Positions 1-8,551 are shown, counted from the stretch's first letter. The stretch: 64,000 nucleotides of DNA from Thermotoga profunda AZM34c06 (GCF_000828675.1 NZ_AP014510.1:248001-312000), one strand, 5' to 3'. Notes: generated from the letters alone by a model not told the origin. Translations and numbers: made by a program.

Positions 1-367
1 CCTTGACTGTATGCAGTGATGTGCCGGGTCTGAATTGTACTGGTCCAGTGTAAGAGGTGTCACCTTGTTTTGGAATTGGAATCACAGCTCCAAACAATCG
101 AACATCGAGGCATTTTAAGGCGTCTTCTTTTTTTTCGATACCGAGTTCTTTACGACGTTGGTTTGGATCGACTGATTCACCAGATACCCATATTTCTTCT
201 CCCCAAGATTGCCACTCATCCCTAATTGTTCTTTTTAATCTCACATCACTGACGATACATTTTTCTGTTTCTTCATCAATTCTTGGTTTGTTTTCGTCCA
301 AAGGATCTCCGTTGGGATTTGCCCATTTTACATCGTACAGAAAGAGAATTTCAGACCTGTTATTCAT
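1..367 (-). CDS. cas7: Cas7 (Csh2/Cas7b) backbone subunit of type I-B Cascade, 5' part only
   Basis: This is the N-terminal 122 residues of a protein that continues beyond the left edge. It begins MNNRSEILFLYDVKWANPNG and soon has a DENKPRID segment followed by DVRLKRTIRD, the N-terminal signature of the Csh2/Cas7 family. Cas7 polymerises along the crRNA and forms the backbone of the type I-B surveillance complex. The ATG at 367-365 overlaps the end of cas8b by 8 bases, so the two are translationally coupled, and the GAGG in the cas8b tail serves as ribosome site. cas5 and cas3 would be expected next, outside the window. The family call is confident because of both the sequence and the neighbours. 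Confidence 0.88.
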   Translation of the reverse strand, partial: MNNRSEILFLYDVKWANPNGDPLDENKPRIDEETEKCIVSDVRLKRTIRDEWQSWGEEIWVSGESVDPNQRRKELGIEKKEDALKCLDVRLFGAVIPIPKQGDTSYTGPVQFRPGTSLHTVK

Positions 368-2072
368 TTTCCTCTACCTCCTCAATTTTGAAAGGTTCTT
401 TGTTTGAATAAGCCAATCCAAGTGTGAAAACAAAATTCAGTTCATCGACAGTCGATTTCTGTTTGGCTGATTCAAGATAATATGCCGCAGCGGATTTCAT
501 CAAAAGATCAATCCTTTGACCATAACTACCGTACTGTTGAAGTTTGTTTCGAATTTCCGCGAGAAGTCCTTGAATGTCTTGCATGTTCATCTTGAGCCCT
601 TTGAGTTTTTTGAAAAATGGTGTTGCCTGTCTCTTTGCATATTGAATTGATAAGACCTTTCCTGCAAGAATTCCTGTGAGAAAGACGGCCTTTTTCCAGG
701 ATTCATTGAAAAACTCTGGATATTTGTCAAAAAACGCGCTTAGCTCGTCACTGTTCACTTTATTCTCCCCCTTTTTAAGATTGAAAACTCCTATTTGGTT
801 TAAATATAAAATACTGGCAAAACTCAGATATGTCAGTTTTCTCCATCCAAAGCTTTCTCTGTCATTGGAAACATATTCTTGTGCGGCTTTTCGTATTCTT
901 CTCATGCAGTACCATAGAAACCTTTGTAAATTGTAAGGTTCAGCCTGGAAGATCGATCTTACTAAAGCAAGGTATTCTTTTCTTTCTTCAGACCTTGATG
1001 TTGGTTTTTCATACAAATACCACAATAAACCAAGAGTTGGTTCAGGAATATCTTCCATGTCCATTTTCTGTTTAACTTCCTGAGCAACTTCCACTAATTG
1101 CCTAAGTCTTGTTGGTGAGATTTCTGTTAGATGTAATTCTATTCTTTGCTGACTTTGATTCATTTCCATGAAAAGAAAATCGTAGTGTACCTGATCTTGA
1201 TCACAAAGTGCTTGTTCAATGGTTTTTTCTTTTTTCGCAAAGTCTTTTAATTCATTAGAAACCTGTTTGATCTTGTTTATTACATTTTTCAAAGCGTTTT
1301 CATCTTCCACTACCAGTGATGGTATCACCCAGAGTTTGTTTCCAAGAAAGTTGAATGACAGGTCTTTCCTCAAAACATTCGCTCCATTTTGAAGATTGGT
1401 TTTGCATTCTTCGCAGATCGGTAGAACTTTTATTGCATCCTCTTTTTTTAAGCTTGGACAAAAACCTGGTTTGTCGAACGTTGCAAAAGTAAAGACTTCA
1501 TTTACCGTTGCCGATACAGCTTTACTTTCACCACAAAAGTGACAAACACCATTTACGCTTGTTTCTGTGGCTTTGCTGAATGCTTTTTTCAGAAAGAGTT
1601 GTTTAAATGGTTCATATTCGGCGGGTCTGAGTTCTTGATTGTCTTGGATTATTATGATTGTCAGGTAAGTACTTTTTTCATTCATATTTTGGAGAATGTT
1701 CTCGATCTCTTGAATGATTTTTTCTGAATTTTCTTCAATGAGTGCCCCGATATTTTCAACTTCTCCTTCAAAAAAATTCCGCATCTTCTGAAGGGCTTTT
1801 TGGATGTCTTCTTTTAGTTTTTCTGCGCTTTTTTTGTTTTTGAGAGTCAGATTCACTGTGGGTGATTTTCCTGAAACCTGTCCTCTTTGGTCACAATACA
1901 AAAGCAAGTGGTTTTCATTTGGTGTTTCGATGATTCGAATCCCCCTGTATTCCATTGGTGCTAAATTAATGAACAAAGCTAATCCATTTTCAGTATTCAC
2001 TTGCTGCACAAAGTTTCGATACAGATCTGGTGGTCTCATTAAGTGTCCGATTTTGATGATTTTTGTCAACAT
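360..2072 (-). CDS. cas8b: Cas8b (Csh1 family), type I-B Cascade large subunit
   Basis: This 570-aa protein lies between cas2 and cas7 and matches the Csh1/Cas8b family in size and layout. It has an N-terminal region of about 170 residues and then a zinc-binding segment with CHFCGESK followed by CPSLKK and CEEC. A long, mostly helical C-terminal half follows. In type I-B complexes this subunit recognises the PAM and contacts Cas3. The start is set at the ATG at 2072 because GGAGG lies 8 bases upstream. A GTG nine bases further out would sit directly on the ribosome site. The gene ends inside the start of cas7. Cas8b is fast-evolving, so the call rests on the zinc segment plus position. Confidence 0.85.
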   Translation of the reverse strand: MLTKIIKIGHLMRPPDLYRNFVQQVNTENGLALFINLAPMEYRGIRIIETPNENHLLLYCDQRGQVSGKSPTVNLTLKNKKSAEKLKEDIQKALQKMRNFFEGEVENIGALIEENSEKIIQEIENILQNMNEKSTYLTIIIIQDNQELRPAEYEPFKQLFLKKAFSKATETSVNGVCHFCGESKAVSATVNEVFTFATFDKPGFCPSLKKEDAIKVLPICEECKTNLQNGANVLRKDLSFNFLGNKLWVIPSLVVEDENALKNVINKIKQVSNELKDFAKKEKTIEQALCDQDQVHYDFLFMEMNQSQQRIELHLTEISPTRLRQLVEVAQEVKQKMDMEDIPEPTLGLLWYLYEKPTSRSEERKEYLALVRSIFQAEPYNLQRFLWYCMRRIRKAAQEYVSNDRESFGWRKLTYLSFASILYLNQIGVFNLKKGENKVNSDELSAFFDKYPEFFNESWKKAVFLTGILAGKVLSIQYAKRQATPFFKKLKGLKMNMQDIQGLLAEIRNKLQQYGSYGQRIDLLMKSAAAYYLESAKQKSTVDELNFVFTLGLAYSNKEPFKIEEVEENE

Positions 2073-2089
2073 TAATTTCACCTCCTTTT

Positions 2090-2353
2090 TTAATAGATAA
2101 TGTTTGTTAAACCTTTTTCCTGTCCTAATAATTGAAGATCTATAAGGGATTTATCTTTGAGAATGTAGAATCTGACTGAATCTTTTGATTTTTCGATCGT
2201 CTTTTGGAGTTCCAATTTTAGTTTTTCAAGTTTGGCAGTGGTGATTTCTCCTTCAAGAACAGAGTTTTGCACCCAGTTGAGATATTTTCTGCATATCTTA
2301 AGGACTTTAGCGACGCGCTCTTGTTCGATATCATAAGTGAGTATGAGATACAT
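2090..2353 (-). CDS. cas2: Cas2 of the type I-B adaptation module
   Basis: This 87-aa protein starts MYLILTYDIEQERVAKVLK. The Asp in TYDI, the first beta-strand, is the conserved Cas2 residue. The remainder shows the ferredoxin-like pattern of the family, with SVRFYIL as a later strand. With Cas1 it forms the spacer-integration complex. It follows cas1 by 9 bases and precedes cas8b by 17. It is clearly different from the second Cas2 at 21060-21347, so the two adaptation modules are not a recent duplication. Confidence 0.93.
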   Translation of the reverse strand: MYLILTYDIEQERVAKVLKICRKYLNWVQNSVLEGEITTAKLEKLKLELQKTIEKSKDSVRFYILKDKSLIDLQLLGQEKGLTNIIY

Positions 2354-2362
2354 ATATATCGT

Positions 2363-3346
2363 TCACCCTATATAAGGTTCGTACTCTTGATCTTCAAGGA
2401 TGTGTTTTTCTATTTTGTAAATCTCCATTCTTATTAGAGATCTGTAAGATACCTGCCTTTTGAGTTGTTTATGCTGGATAGTGTCTTTAAGCCTCTCTTC
2501 GAATGATTGCACAAATAATTTCTTTGCATTTTCTTTCATTGATATACCACCAGATATCTGGTGAAAATCTGATGTCTTGATTTGCCTTCTGTTGATTAAT
2601 GTGAATATCAATCTATCTACGATAATTGGTTTGAAAATCTCCGCAATGTCCAAATTCAATGTGAATCTTCTATTGTTGGTAGAATGCAGATAGCCTATCC
2701 TGGGATCTAAATGGGTTTTGTATATCTCCGAAAGAACCGTTGTGTACAAGAGACTATTACCAAAACTTATGAGTGCATTTAGTTCATTTTCTGGAGGTCT
2801 CTTAGTTCTTGAATTAAAAGTAAAGTCATTTGATTTGATGATTTCATCGAAGCAGTTATAGTAAACTTCCCGCGCATTACCTTCGAGCGCCATTAATTGT
2901 TCCACATCGTAGCACATTGTGAGTTTGTCTACATGTTCTTTTATAATACGAATCTTGTCTGAGAATCGATAATTTTCGTTGTAGTTTTTTAGGTTGTTGA
3001 TAATATTCAAAAGTGCTCCTTCAACGAACATTTTCGCAAGAAAGAGCCTTTTCTTTTCATTCAAATAATTTTCTGCCTGTTTTAATATCACAAGCCCTGA
3101 GTTGAGAAATTCTCTTGGATAGTAACTTCCGATGTAATATCCAAAATGATTGAAAAAATGAACACTAATGTTTTTTTCAGTTAGAAATTCAAGTAGCCTC
3201 TTATTCAAATCTACTTCCGAAAAAATCTTTATTTCCGCCACGTTTTCAACTGGAATATGTCTTTTTCCCTCGCTTGTTTCTAATACTATGGTATTCTCCT
3301 TTCGCCTCAAAATCCCATCCGAGAAAATATATATCGGTTCCGCCAT
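2363..3346 (-). CDS. cas1: Cas1 integrase of the type I-B module
   Basis: This 327-aa protein has the Cas1 metal-site residues: Glu155 in ALEGNARE, His221 in GYLHST, and Asp233/Glu236 in NLDIAEIFKP. The N-terminal beta-domain begins YIFSDGILRRKENTI. It is the integrase that inserts spacers at the leader end of the array. It lies 9 bases after cas4 and 9 before cas2. The cas4-cas1-cas2 order is typical for I-B, where Cas4 trims prespacers and sets PAM orientation. The second Cas1 (21344-22342) shares the motifs but differs elsewhere. Confidence 0.95.
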   Translation of the reverse strand: MAEPIYIFSDGILRRKENTIVLETSEGKRHIPVENVAEIKIFSEVDLNKRLLEFLTEKNISVHFFNHFGYYIGSYYPREFLNSGLVILKQAENYLNEKKRLFLAKMFVEGALLNIINNLKNYNENYRFSDKIRIIKEHVDKLTMCYDVEQLMALEGNAREVYYNCFDEIIKSNDFTFNSRTKRPPENELNALISFGNSLLYTTVLSEIYKTHLDPRIGYLHSTNNRRFTLNLDIAEIFKPIIVDRLIFTLINRRQIKTSDFHQISGGISMKENAKKLFVQSFEERLKDTIQHKQLKRQVSYRSLIRMEIYKIEKHILEDQEYEPYIG

Positions 3347-3355
3347 AGAACCACC

Positions 3356-3847
3356 TCATGACCAGCAAAATTCTTCATAACCACATTTGGAACAAAAGCT
3401 TGATTTTTTTCTTTGTGGCGGTCTGGGTAGAGATATGATTTTTTCGGCATTTTTGATAGCTTGGTTTAATTCATCTATTGATTGTTCATCAAGTACCACG
3501 GTTATTTGTTTTTTCTCTTTTGGAATGAGTATTTTTCCCACGGCCTGGACTTGTCTTTTTTTTATTTCATTTAGATAATAAAGCAACTGCAAGCGGGCGC
3601 CTTTGAGAAATTTTGATGATTTCTTAATTTCCCCCACGATAACCATCTGGCCCTGTTCGTAAATCATATCGATTTTCATGCCAGGTAGAGATATTTCTCT
3701 GATCTGATTGTTTTTGTAACTCTCAGTATGTATAAGTCGGCCTATTTCTATGAAAGGATTGAATTGGTCTGGCTCAATTTGATGAGCTATCAACCAGGCT
3801 TCTCTATCACATACAGTAGAACTTAGCAATACACTACCGGTAATCAT
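3356..3847 (-). CDS. cas4: Cas4 RecB-type nuclease with Fe-S cluster cysteines
   Basis: This 163-aa protein has the Cas4 Fe-S pattern: a lone N-terminal cysteine in STVCDREAW and three C-terminal cysteines in CSKCGYEEFCWS. Between them are the RecB-like nuclease elements, including MKIDMIYEQG and VIVGEIKKSS, where the Asp and the Glu-x-Lys supply the active site. Cas4 processes prespacer ends and selects PAM-bearing protospacers. The ATG at 3847 was chosen because GAGG lies about 10 bases upstream. A GTG three codons earlier would overlap that site. It sits between cas6 and cas1 in the I-B operon. Confidence 0.92.
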   Translation of the reverse strand: MITGSVLLSSTVCDREAWLIAHQIEPDQFNPFIEIGRLIHTESYKNNQIREISLPGMKIDMIYEQGQMVIVGEIKKSSKFLKGARLQLLYYLNEIKKRQVQAVGKILIPKEKKQITVVLDEQSIDELNQAIKNAEKIISLPRPPQRKKSSFCSKCGYEEFCWS

Positions 3848-3859
3848 GAAAATCACACC

Positions 3860-4639
3860 TCAATCAATCCTGAAGAGTTTCTCTTTTTCTGTTGATACTT
3901 TTCTTGAGATTTCAACCATCCCGAATCCAAGGCTGTTTTTTTCTCCAAAACCAACTTCGTATCCAATCTTTATTAACCTGGTGTCTCCTTTTGCTCTAAA
4001 TGGAAAAACCGACCCTTTTATCTTTATTCCTTTTATATCTATGAGTTTTGTGATTTTATTTCTATGCCTTATGTATTCCCAATCAGGTTCTATTGAAACT
4101 GCCGTGTTGAGTCTTTCACCATAAAAAGCTTCATATTTCTTGATCAGGTTTTTGTTCAATATTTCTTCAAATTGGTCGTCTCCAGGAAAGAGAAATTTGT
4201 GATAAAGTTTTCCATTTTTGTTTATAGGTGTACTGACTACCAGAGGAGAAAGCATGAAAAAATCCATCTCTTGTTTGATCTCTTTTTCAGACAATAGGTC
4301 GATTTGCTCGATGGGAAATACAGTTCCTTCGATTTCTATTTGCGGAGTTTCAATCAAAGAAGAGAAGAAGTACATCAGAAAATCTTTACTTATAGAAGAT
4401 ACGTACCATGTTCCTCCGGAAGGCCATATCAAAAGTGAATTATCTCTTAAGGCAGATTTGTTGAAAAACAGCTGTGAGAAAGTAAACATTCTGAATCCTT
4501 TAAAACCCTTCTCGTGTAAGAAAGTTTCAAAGTCGCTGTCAGTATGTTTGAGTCTCTTGTAAACAAAGCTACATAGTTGATATTGATAATTTACAGGTAT
4601 AGAACACATCGAAGTTTTAAAGATGATCTCTAATCTCAT
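3860..4639 (-). CDS. cas6: Cas6 (Cas6b-like) pre-crRNA endoribonuclease, first gene of the I-B operon
   Basis: This 259-aa RAMP has a first ferredoxin fold containing FLHEKGFKGFRMFTFS, a common Cas6 segment whose His (about residue 42) is a candidate catalytic base. A C-terminal glycine-rich loop reads GFGEKNSLGFGMVEI. It would cut the repeat transcript and leave an 8-nt AUGGAAAC handle. The start is the ATG at 4639, since GGGG lies 7 bases upstream and the GTG four codons earlier would overlap it. It leads the I-B operon and is preceded by a probable promoter at 4739-4747. The other Cas6 (23992-24801) is only distantly similar, so division of labour is possible. Confidence 0.88.
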   Translation of the reverse strand: MRLEIIFKTSMCSIPVNYQYQLCSFVYKRLKHTDSDFETFLHEKGFKGFRMFTFSQLFFNKSALRDNSLLIWPSGGTWYVSSISKDFLMYFFSSLIETPQIEIEGTVFPIEQIDLLSEKEIKQEMDFFMLSPLVVSTPINKNGKLYHKFLFPGDDQFEEILNKNLIKKYEAFYGERLNTAVSIEPDWEYIRHRNKITKLIDIKGIKIKGSVFPFRAKGDTRLIKIGYEVGFGEKNSLGFGMVEISRKVSTEKEKLFRID

Positions 4640-4738
4640 GATACACCCCACGGTTTAAGTAAAAAGTTTAGAAGATTTATCTTTAAGAAGATCGCTTGGT
4701 AGGAATTAGACCTGGGTTATTTTAGGAACTACACTCGT

Positions 4739-4747
4739 ATTATAACA
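4739..4747 (-). promoter_or_regulatory. Extended -10 promoter for the type I-B cas operon
   Basis: On the minus strand the sequence reads TGTTATAAT, a perfect -10 hexamer with the TGn extension. It lies about 100 bases upstream of the cas6 start. I see no convincing -35 at the right spacing, which is tolerated in extended -10 promoters. The leader between it and cas6 would be roughly 90 bases. Confidence 0.55.
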
Positions 4748-4817
4748 TATTCTCTTGTAATCTGTTTTCTATACAGATTTTGCAATCTTCAAAAACTTTT
4801 CAACTAAACCCATAAAA

Positions 4818-5114
4818 TCATTCCACAATTTGTTGTTTTGTACCGTTCTTAACACGTGCAAACGGCTTGATTGTGTTCAATGTAGAAATAGCCAACAGTG
4901 CATCATCCAAGAAGCCGATAATGGGTAAGAAATCTGGTATGCTATCTAATGGCGATAACACATACATACACGCTAACAGTAGAAGTAAAAATGCCCACAA
5001 AGGCAATGTGATTTCCTTAGTTGCAACTTGTTTTAGAAAAATACCAAAATTTCGCATACCAAGTGCTCGTTTCTCTGTAATATACTTACTCACTCTTGAA
5101 AATATACCAAGCAC
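4818..5114 (-). CDS. DUF1232 small membrane protein, copy 1
   Basis: This 98-aa protein belongs to the DUF1232/YkvA family. Its core is LSPLDSIPDFLPIIGFLDDA, preceded by a hydrophobic segment around PLWAFLLLLLACMYVL and a basic N-terminus. The biochemical role of the family is unknown to me. A GTG start at 5114 is preferred: from there the N-terminus aligns residue for residue in length with copy 2 (14490-14780), and GGAGG lies 10 bases upstream. A TTG two codons earlier is possible. The gene precedes the I-B operon on the same strand, as copy 2 precedes the Cmr operon. The nucleotide sequences of the two copies are visibly related across the whole gene. Confidence 0.8.
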   Translation of the reverse strand: MLGIFSRVSKYITEKRALGMRNFGIFLKQVATKEITLPLWAFLLLLLACMYVLSPLDSIPDFLPIIGFLDDALLAISTLNTIKPFARVKNGTKQQIVE

Positions 5115-5215
5115 AGACAAACCACCTCCTGTTTCTTACTCAACGTACCGAATAAAGTCATGGACCCCAATAAGACCACCCCTTTCTTGGCTTGCAAGCA
5201 AGTTTTTTTATGGCA

Positions 5216-5362
5216 TCACCTCCTTTTACGCATAATCTTGAATGCGAAAAACAATATAGCCAGTAAAACGATACCTGCTATTAAAATAACAGGCGCAAGT
5301 ACCGCAAGTAATGCAAGAGCTTGCAGCAATATTATTACCAGCAATATCTTATTCACCTGCAT
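5216..5362 (-). CDS. Small hydrophobic membrane protein (48 aa)
   Basis: This is a short frame beginning MQVNKILLVIIL and ending FKIMRKRR. It is almost wholly hydrophobic, with a run of about 38 apolar residues broken by one proline (LAPVILIAG), then a basic tail. That fits one or two membrane helices. The stop lies at an AGGAGGTGA that could serve as a ribosome site for something downstream, but only a 3-codon frame follows. The ribosome site is weak (GTGGGTG just upstream). I recognise no family. It lies upstream of DUF1232 copy 1 on the same strand. Confidence 0.4.
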   Translation of the reverse strand: MQVNKILLVIILLQALALLAVLAPVILIAGIVLLAILFFAFKIMRKRR

Positions 5363-5532
5363 CACCCACTTATGTGCGAAAAACGACAGGCGGGCTTTTC
5401 AGAATTTTACAGATACAAGATATCTTCCGGGGGAGTTACATCGTTGAGTTTTCTTACGAAAGATATTGGTAGAAATATGCTAAATTCAACAAATAGAGAT
5501 TGAAACCGAATACTATTTTTGATTTTGATTGA

Positions 5533-5970
5533 TTAGTCGGAAAATTTCGTGGCTTGTTCTCTTTGAGCTATGAATTTCTGCATTGCCTCCCTTGCCAATT
5601 TGTTGACTAAGTTATTGTATTTATCATCTTTTTTATGAGCTTCTACTTTTCGGAATCTTGGTTTGACTTTTTTCGTGAGTGACCGCAAATGTCTGACAAA
5701 ACTGTACATAGATGGTGGGCTTTTTCTATATCCAAAGGCAAGAAATGGTAGTTCATTGTAATCGTGAACAATCACAGGGCTCTCGATACCTCTCTTTTTA
5801 CAGTATTCAAGAGATTTTGTTACCGCGATGATTTCCGCTATTGTTGAACTTCCTTTTTTTAAAATGAAGGCATCTGAAAATTCCTTAATTGTGTGATCTT
5901 CTACGATACAAAAGGCATATCCCAGAACATTTGTCTGGTTTGAATAAGAACCATCCGTGTAAATAGTCAT
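5533..5970 (-). CDS. RNase HI-fold protein
   Basis: This 145-aa protein has the RNase H acidic residues. The first Asp is in MTIYTDGSYSNQT, the Glu in STIAEIIAVTKSLEY and the second Asp in VIVHDYNEL. A C-terminal VEAHKKDDKYNNLVNKLA supplies the His and last Asp in the usual spacing. It would cleave the RNA strand of RNA-DNA hybrids. It lacks the N-terminal hybrid-binding domain. It is coupled to a zinc-ribbon gene by a 4-base overlap, with GGAGGGG upstream of the ATG. The position between CRISPR operons is suggestive, but Thermotogota also carry such proteins elsewhere, so a defence link is only inferred. Confidence 0.78.
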   Translation of the reverse strand: MTIYTDGSYSNQTNVLGYAFCIVEDHTIKEFSDAFILKKGSSTIAEIIAVTKSLEYCKKRGIESPVIVHDYNELPFLAFGYRKSPPSMYSFVRHLRSLTKKVKPRFRKVEAHKKDDKYNNLVNKLAREAMQKFIAQREQATKFSD

Positions 5971-6116
5971 TCATTCCCCTCCTTTTTTAGTTCATCTGGA
6001 TCTATCTTTCTTATTTTGCTACCACATTTGTCACAGATTAATTGATCTTCGGGTAATTCCGCAGCGGAATAATAAACCTGACCGCAATTTTCACATTTGT
6101 AATAGAAAACAATCAC
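5967..6116 (-). CDS. Zinc-ribbon protein (49 aa) coupled to the RNase H gene
   Basis: This short gene shows two CxxC pairs, YKCENCGQVYYS and LICDKCGSKIRK, 19 residues apart, the pattern of a rubredoxin-like or FmdB-like zinc ribbon. It ends with the TGA that overlaps the ATG of the RNase H gene. The start is uncertain: the GTG at 6116 directly abuts a GGAGG, too close for normal initiation, so an ATT one codon later may be used. The role is unknown. Coupling suggests it works with the RNase H-like protein, for instance in nucleic-acid binding. Confidence 0.6.
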   Translation of the reverse strand: MIVFYYKCENCGQVYYSAAELPEDQLICDKCGSKIRKIDPDELKKEGNE

Positions 6117-6159
6117 CTCCAGTTTATTGTTTGTTCATTAAACAAGAAATGAAAGTAAA

Positions 6160-6900
6160 TTACGCTGTCATTTGGTTTTCTTTGACGTTATTATTATAAA
6201 GTTTTGAACACATGTTCATTATCTGAATCAATAAATTTTCTGATTGTTTCACTAAATCTATTCCCTTGTATTGTAAATCGTACAGATTTTCGAAAAGTTG
6301 ATTTGCGTATTCCTTTGATTCATTTTGTTCGATCATTTTTATTCTCTCTTGCAGAATTTTGAACATCAGGTCTGCTGAATGACCTGCATTTTGAATCGAT
6401 TCAGCATACATGTTCAGTAGTTTAAAAAAATCATTCATCATATTTTCACCTCCTTTTGTCTGAAGTTGATCAAAGTTTTCAAGTATATCTTTGATAGTTT
6501 CTTCAACGACTTTTATCTTGAGATTTTTCCCGGGTTTGACTATGTCCATGAATTGAGATAATTCATCTGGAGTATGGTCTGCAATAATTTCATAGCTACG
6601 TGAATTTGGGTTTACAAAACCAAAGCACCTAACGATTAGTTTTCTTTTTAACAAATTATCTTTAATTGAAATCGATCCTTCAAAAATTACAAGCCTTTTT
6701 TCATAAATGATCTCTATTTTCTCTACTCTTACGATGATCTTATACCTATCTGCTGTGAAGGATTCGAAAGAATCAAGAGTGATTTTCCAATCTGGGACAC
6801 GGTACTTATCGATTGCTGCACGATCATTGAAAAATTTTGCAAGGTTTTGATCGTGCAACCACGCAAGTTCGTCATCTGTTAAATCTTTGACTTTTTTCAT
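6160..6900 (-). CDS. Hypothetical cytosolic protein, 246 aa
   Basis: I do not recognise this family. The N-terminus is short and charged (MKKVKDLTDDELAWLHDQN). Residues of about 35-140 look like a beta-rich domain with strands such as YKIIVRVEKIEIIY and RLVIFEGSISI. The C-terminal hundred residues are helical, with coiled-coil character (IKMIEQNESKEYANQLFENL). There is no signal peptide or membrane segment. The start is the ATG at 6900, with GGAGG 8 bases upstream. It ends about 45 bases before the zinc-ribbon gene and may be co-transcribed with it and the RNase H gene. Confidence 0.6.
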   Translation of the reverse strand: MKKVKDLTDDELAWLHDQNLAKFFNDRAAIDKYRVPDWKITLDSFESFTADRYKIIVRVEKIEIIYEKRLVIFEGSISIKDNLLKRKLIVRCFGFVNPNSRSYEIIADHTPDELSQFMDIVKPGKNLKIKVVEETIKDILENFDQLQTKGGENMMNDFFKLLNMYAESIQNAGHSADLMFKILQERIKMIEQNESKEYANQLFENLYDLQYKGIDLVKQSENLLIQIMNMCSKLYNNNVKENQMTA

Positions 6901-7081
6901 ATTCTTCACCTCCTTTAATTTTCAAGAATATCTGCCAAAGTTGCCAAAAGCCACCACCTCGCTTTCTTTTGAATCACCCAGTTTCATTTGAAGCACTATT
7001 CACTTTTCAAAGACCATTATTACTCGCCATAATTATTGATTCAGATAGATATGATTTTCTGACATTTGTTTTTGGCTATAA

Positions 7082-7624
7082 AAAAGTGGCTATGAAACAG
7101 TCTCAAGGGATGGTTATCGACATGATAATCATTTAGCAACTGCAGTGAATGCCTCATTTGTTAGGGAAGTTTTCTCTGGAGTTTATGCAAGTGATTTTGG
7201 ATTGTGGAATCTAAATTTCGGCGAAGTAGCAAGACACAGATGTACCATAGGCGCTCAGAATGTGAAATTGCTATTTAATATAGTTCCTGAGAGCGCTAAA
7301 TATCTTGCCGATAGAGATATAGCAGAAATAGCTAAGTCCACAGTGTTCAATCATCGACCAGATGCACTATGTGTATCGGGTCTTACTGCAGGAATACCTG
7401 CAAGTACCAGTGCGCTACAAAAAGTAAAGCAAGCAGTACCTAATACAGTTGTTTTTGCGAATACGGGAGTCTCGATGGAGAATCTTGAAGAAATAATTAG
7501 AGTCGCAGATGGAGCCATTGTTGGTACAACGTTCAAATATGATGGTAAATTTGAAAATCATGTAGATGAAAACAGAGTACGAGAATTCATGAGTAAGGTA
7601 AAAATTTTGCGCACAAAAATCTGA
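7082..7624 (+). pseudogene. BtpA-family protein, N-terminally truncated remnant
   Basis: The frame is open from 7082, just after a TAA, to 7624. It corresponds to about the last two thirds of the BtpA/SgcQ-type TIM-barrel family (usually near 260 aa). Recognisable segments are ATAVNASFVREVFSGVYASD, VSGLTAG and FANTGVSMEN, ending with DGAIVGTTFKYDG. Codons upstream of the GTG at 7145 still read as family sequence (DNHLATAVNA), and no ATG or ribosome site precedes them. The first 80-90 residues are missing, so this looks like a decayed fragment. It is the only plus-strand gene in the first 35 kb. Confidence 0.7.
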
Positions 7625-7680
7625 TACCTTAACATTATCAGGCAAAAGCTTCATTTTCTATAAATTTGGATAGATAACAA

Positions 7681-7708
7681 AGGGTAAGAAGTATATACCT
7701 CTTACCCT
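7681..7708. terminator. Bidirectional terminator-like hairpin between BtpA remnant and cmr6
   Basis: AGGGTAAGA (7681-7689) is perfectly complementary to TCTTACCCT (7700-7708), with a partly self-complementary loop. T-rich sequence follows on the plus strand, and a shorter T-rich stretch on the minus strand. It lies in the gap where the BtpA remnant and the Cmr operon converge. Confidence 0.65.
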
Positions 7709-7801
7709 CTTGATTTTACTTTCGAGATAAGAAATTCACCTACCACTGAGGTTGATTTAAGTAGAGACCATACTTTTACTCTAATCTTCCGTGACTATTA
7801 C

Positions 7802-8551
7802 TCAAACATCTATCCCGAACCTGCCATAACCGTAATTTGTTTTTGAACCTATGCCATAATTACTCAGCATTTCCTTAAACGCCGCCTTTATCTTTGAGCT
7901 GAGCTCTGAAGATATTTTATCTATCGAGATTGCCGTGAATCTAAATACACCATTTGTTATTGTGAGATAAGTCACTGGAACTGGATTGTACCAATCATTA
8001 GGTATTTCTCCGTTGATGTAGTATCTTTGAAAATGATTGTTCACTACATCGAGTCCAAATTCAACTTTCGATGTAGGAAAAGCATCTAAAAAGATTACAT
8101 TTCCACGATTATTTTCTGATTCGCTCGATAAATCTTCCCCAAAAATGACTTTAAAATCTTCATCACTGAAGATTCCTTCCTTAAAGCAGTAATGCGAGAA
8201 ACATCCTTTGAGAGCAGAAGATGGGATTATTGGTACGCCGTAATTTCTGGAAAAGGTCATTCCAACTTCGAGCATGCTCGGAGAACCACTACCGACAAGT
8301 AATCTACCATTGAGTTCAAGCTCAAGATCGAGTATCACTTTGTCTTTGAATTTTTCTTTTAGATTATCTCTTCGTTCTTTTAAGTGGTTTATTGCAATGT
8401 TTATATCTGTTTTTTCAACTTTTTCCAGGATTTTAAATGGTATTTCCTGCTTTTTTTCTCCTAAAAAATCGCTTTTAAATTGAATGAAGGTGTATTTATC
8501 CCAATAAAGACTTAGATTACTACACTTGGAGATTTGTTCGCTTAAATTCAT
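7802..8551 (-). CDS. cmr6: Cmr6, type III-B Cas7-like subunit
   Basis: This 249-aa RAMP ends with the characteristic GIGSKTNYGYGRF glycine-rich loop. Mid-protein it has GVPIIPSSALKGCFSHYC, the conserved Cmr6 SxLKG segment, and RGNVIFLDAFP. Cmr6 caps the backbone of the Cmr complex at the 3' side of the crRNA. Its ATG overlaps the cmr5 stop by 4 bases. It is the last gene of a complete cmr1-2-3-4-5-6 operon, followed by the hairpin at 7681-7708. Confidence 0.95.
   Translation of the reverse strand: MNLSEQISKCSNLSLYWDKYTFIQFKSDFLGEKKQEIPFKILEKVEKTDINIAINHLKERRDNLKEKFKDKVILDLELELNGRLLVGSGSPSMLEVGMTFSRNYGVPIIPSSALKGCFSHYCFKEGIFSDEDFKVIFGEDLSSESENNRGNVIFLDAFPTSKVEFGLDVVNNHFQRYYINGEIPNDWYNPVPVTYLTITNGVFRFTAISIDKISSELSSKIKAAFKEMLSNYGIGSKTNYGYGRFGIDV

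Noticed and set aside
5495-5515. GATTGAAAC, like the end of a CRISPR repeat, upstream of the RNase H gene
   Set aside because: A single short match with no second copy and a different base from the local repeat handle (ATGGAAAC).
6910-6960. A possible 10-codon leader peptide (TTG start after GAGGTGG) upstream of the 246-aa hypothetical
   Set aside because: Too short to support; could be chance.
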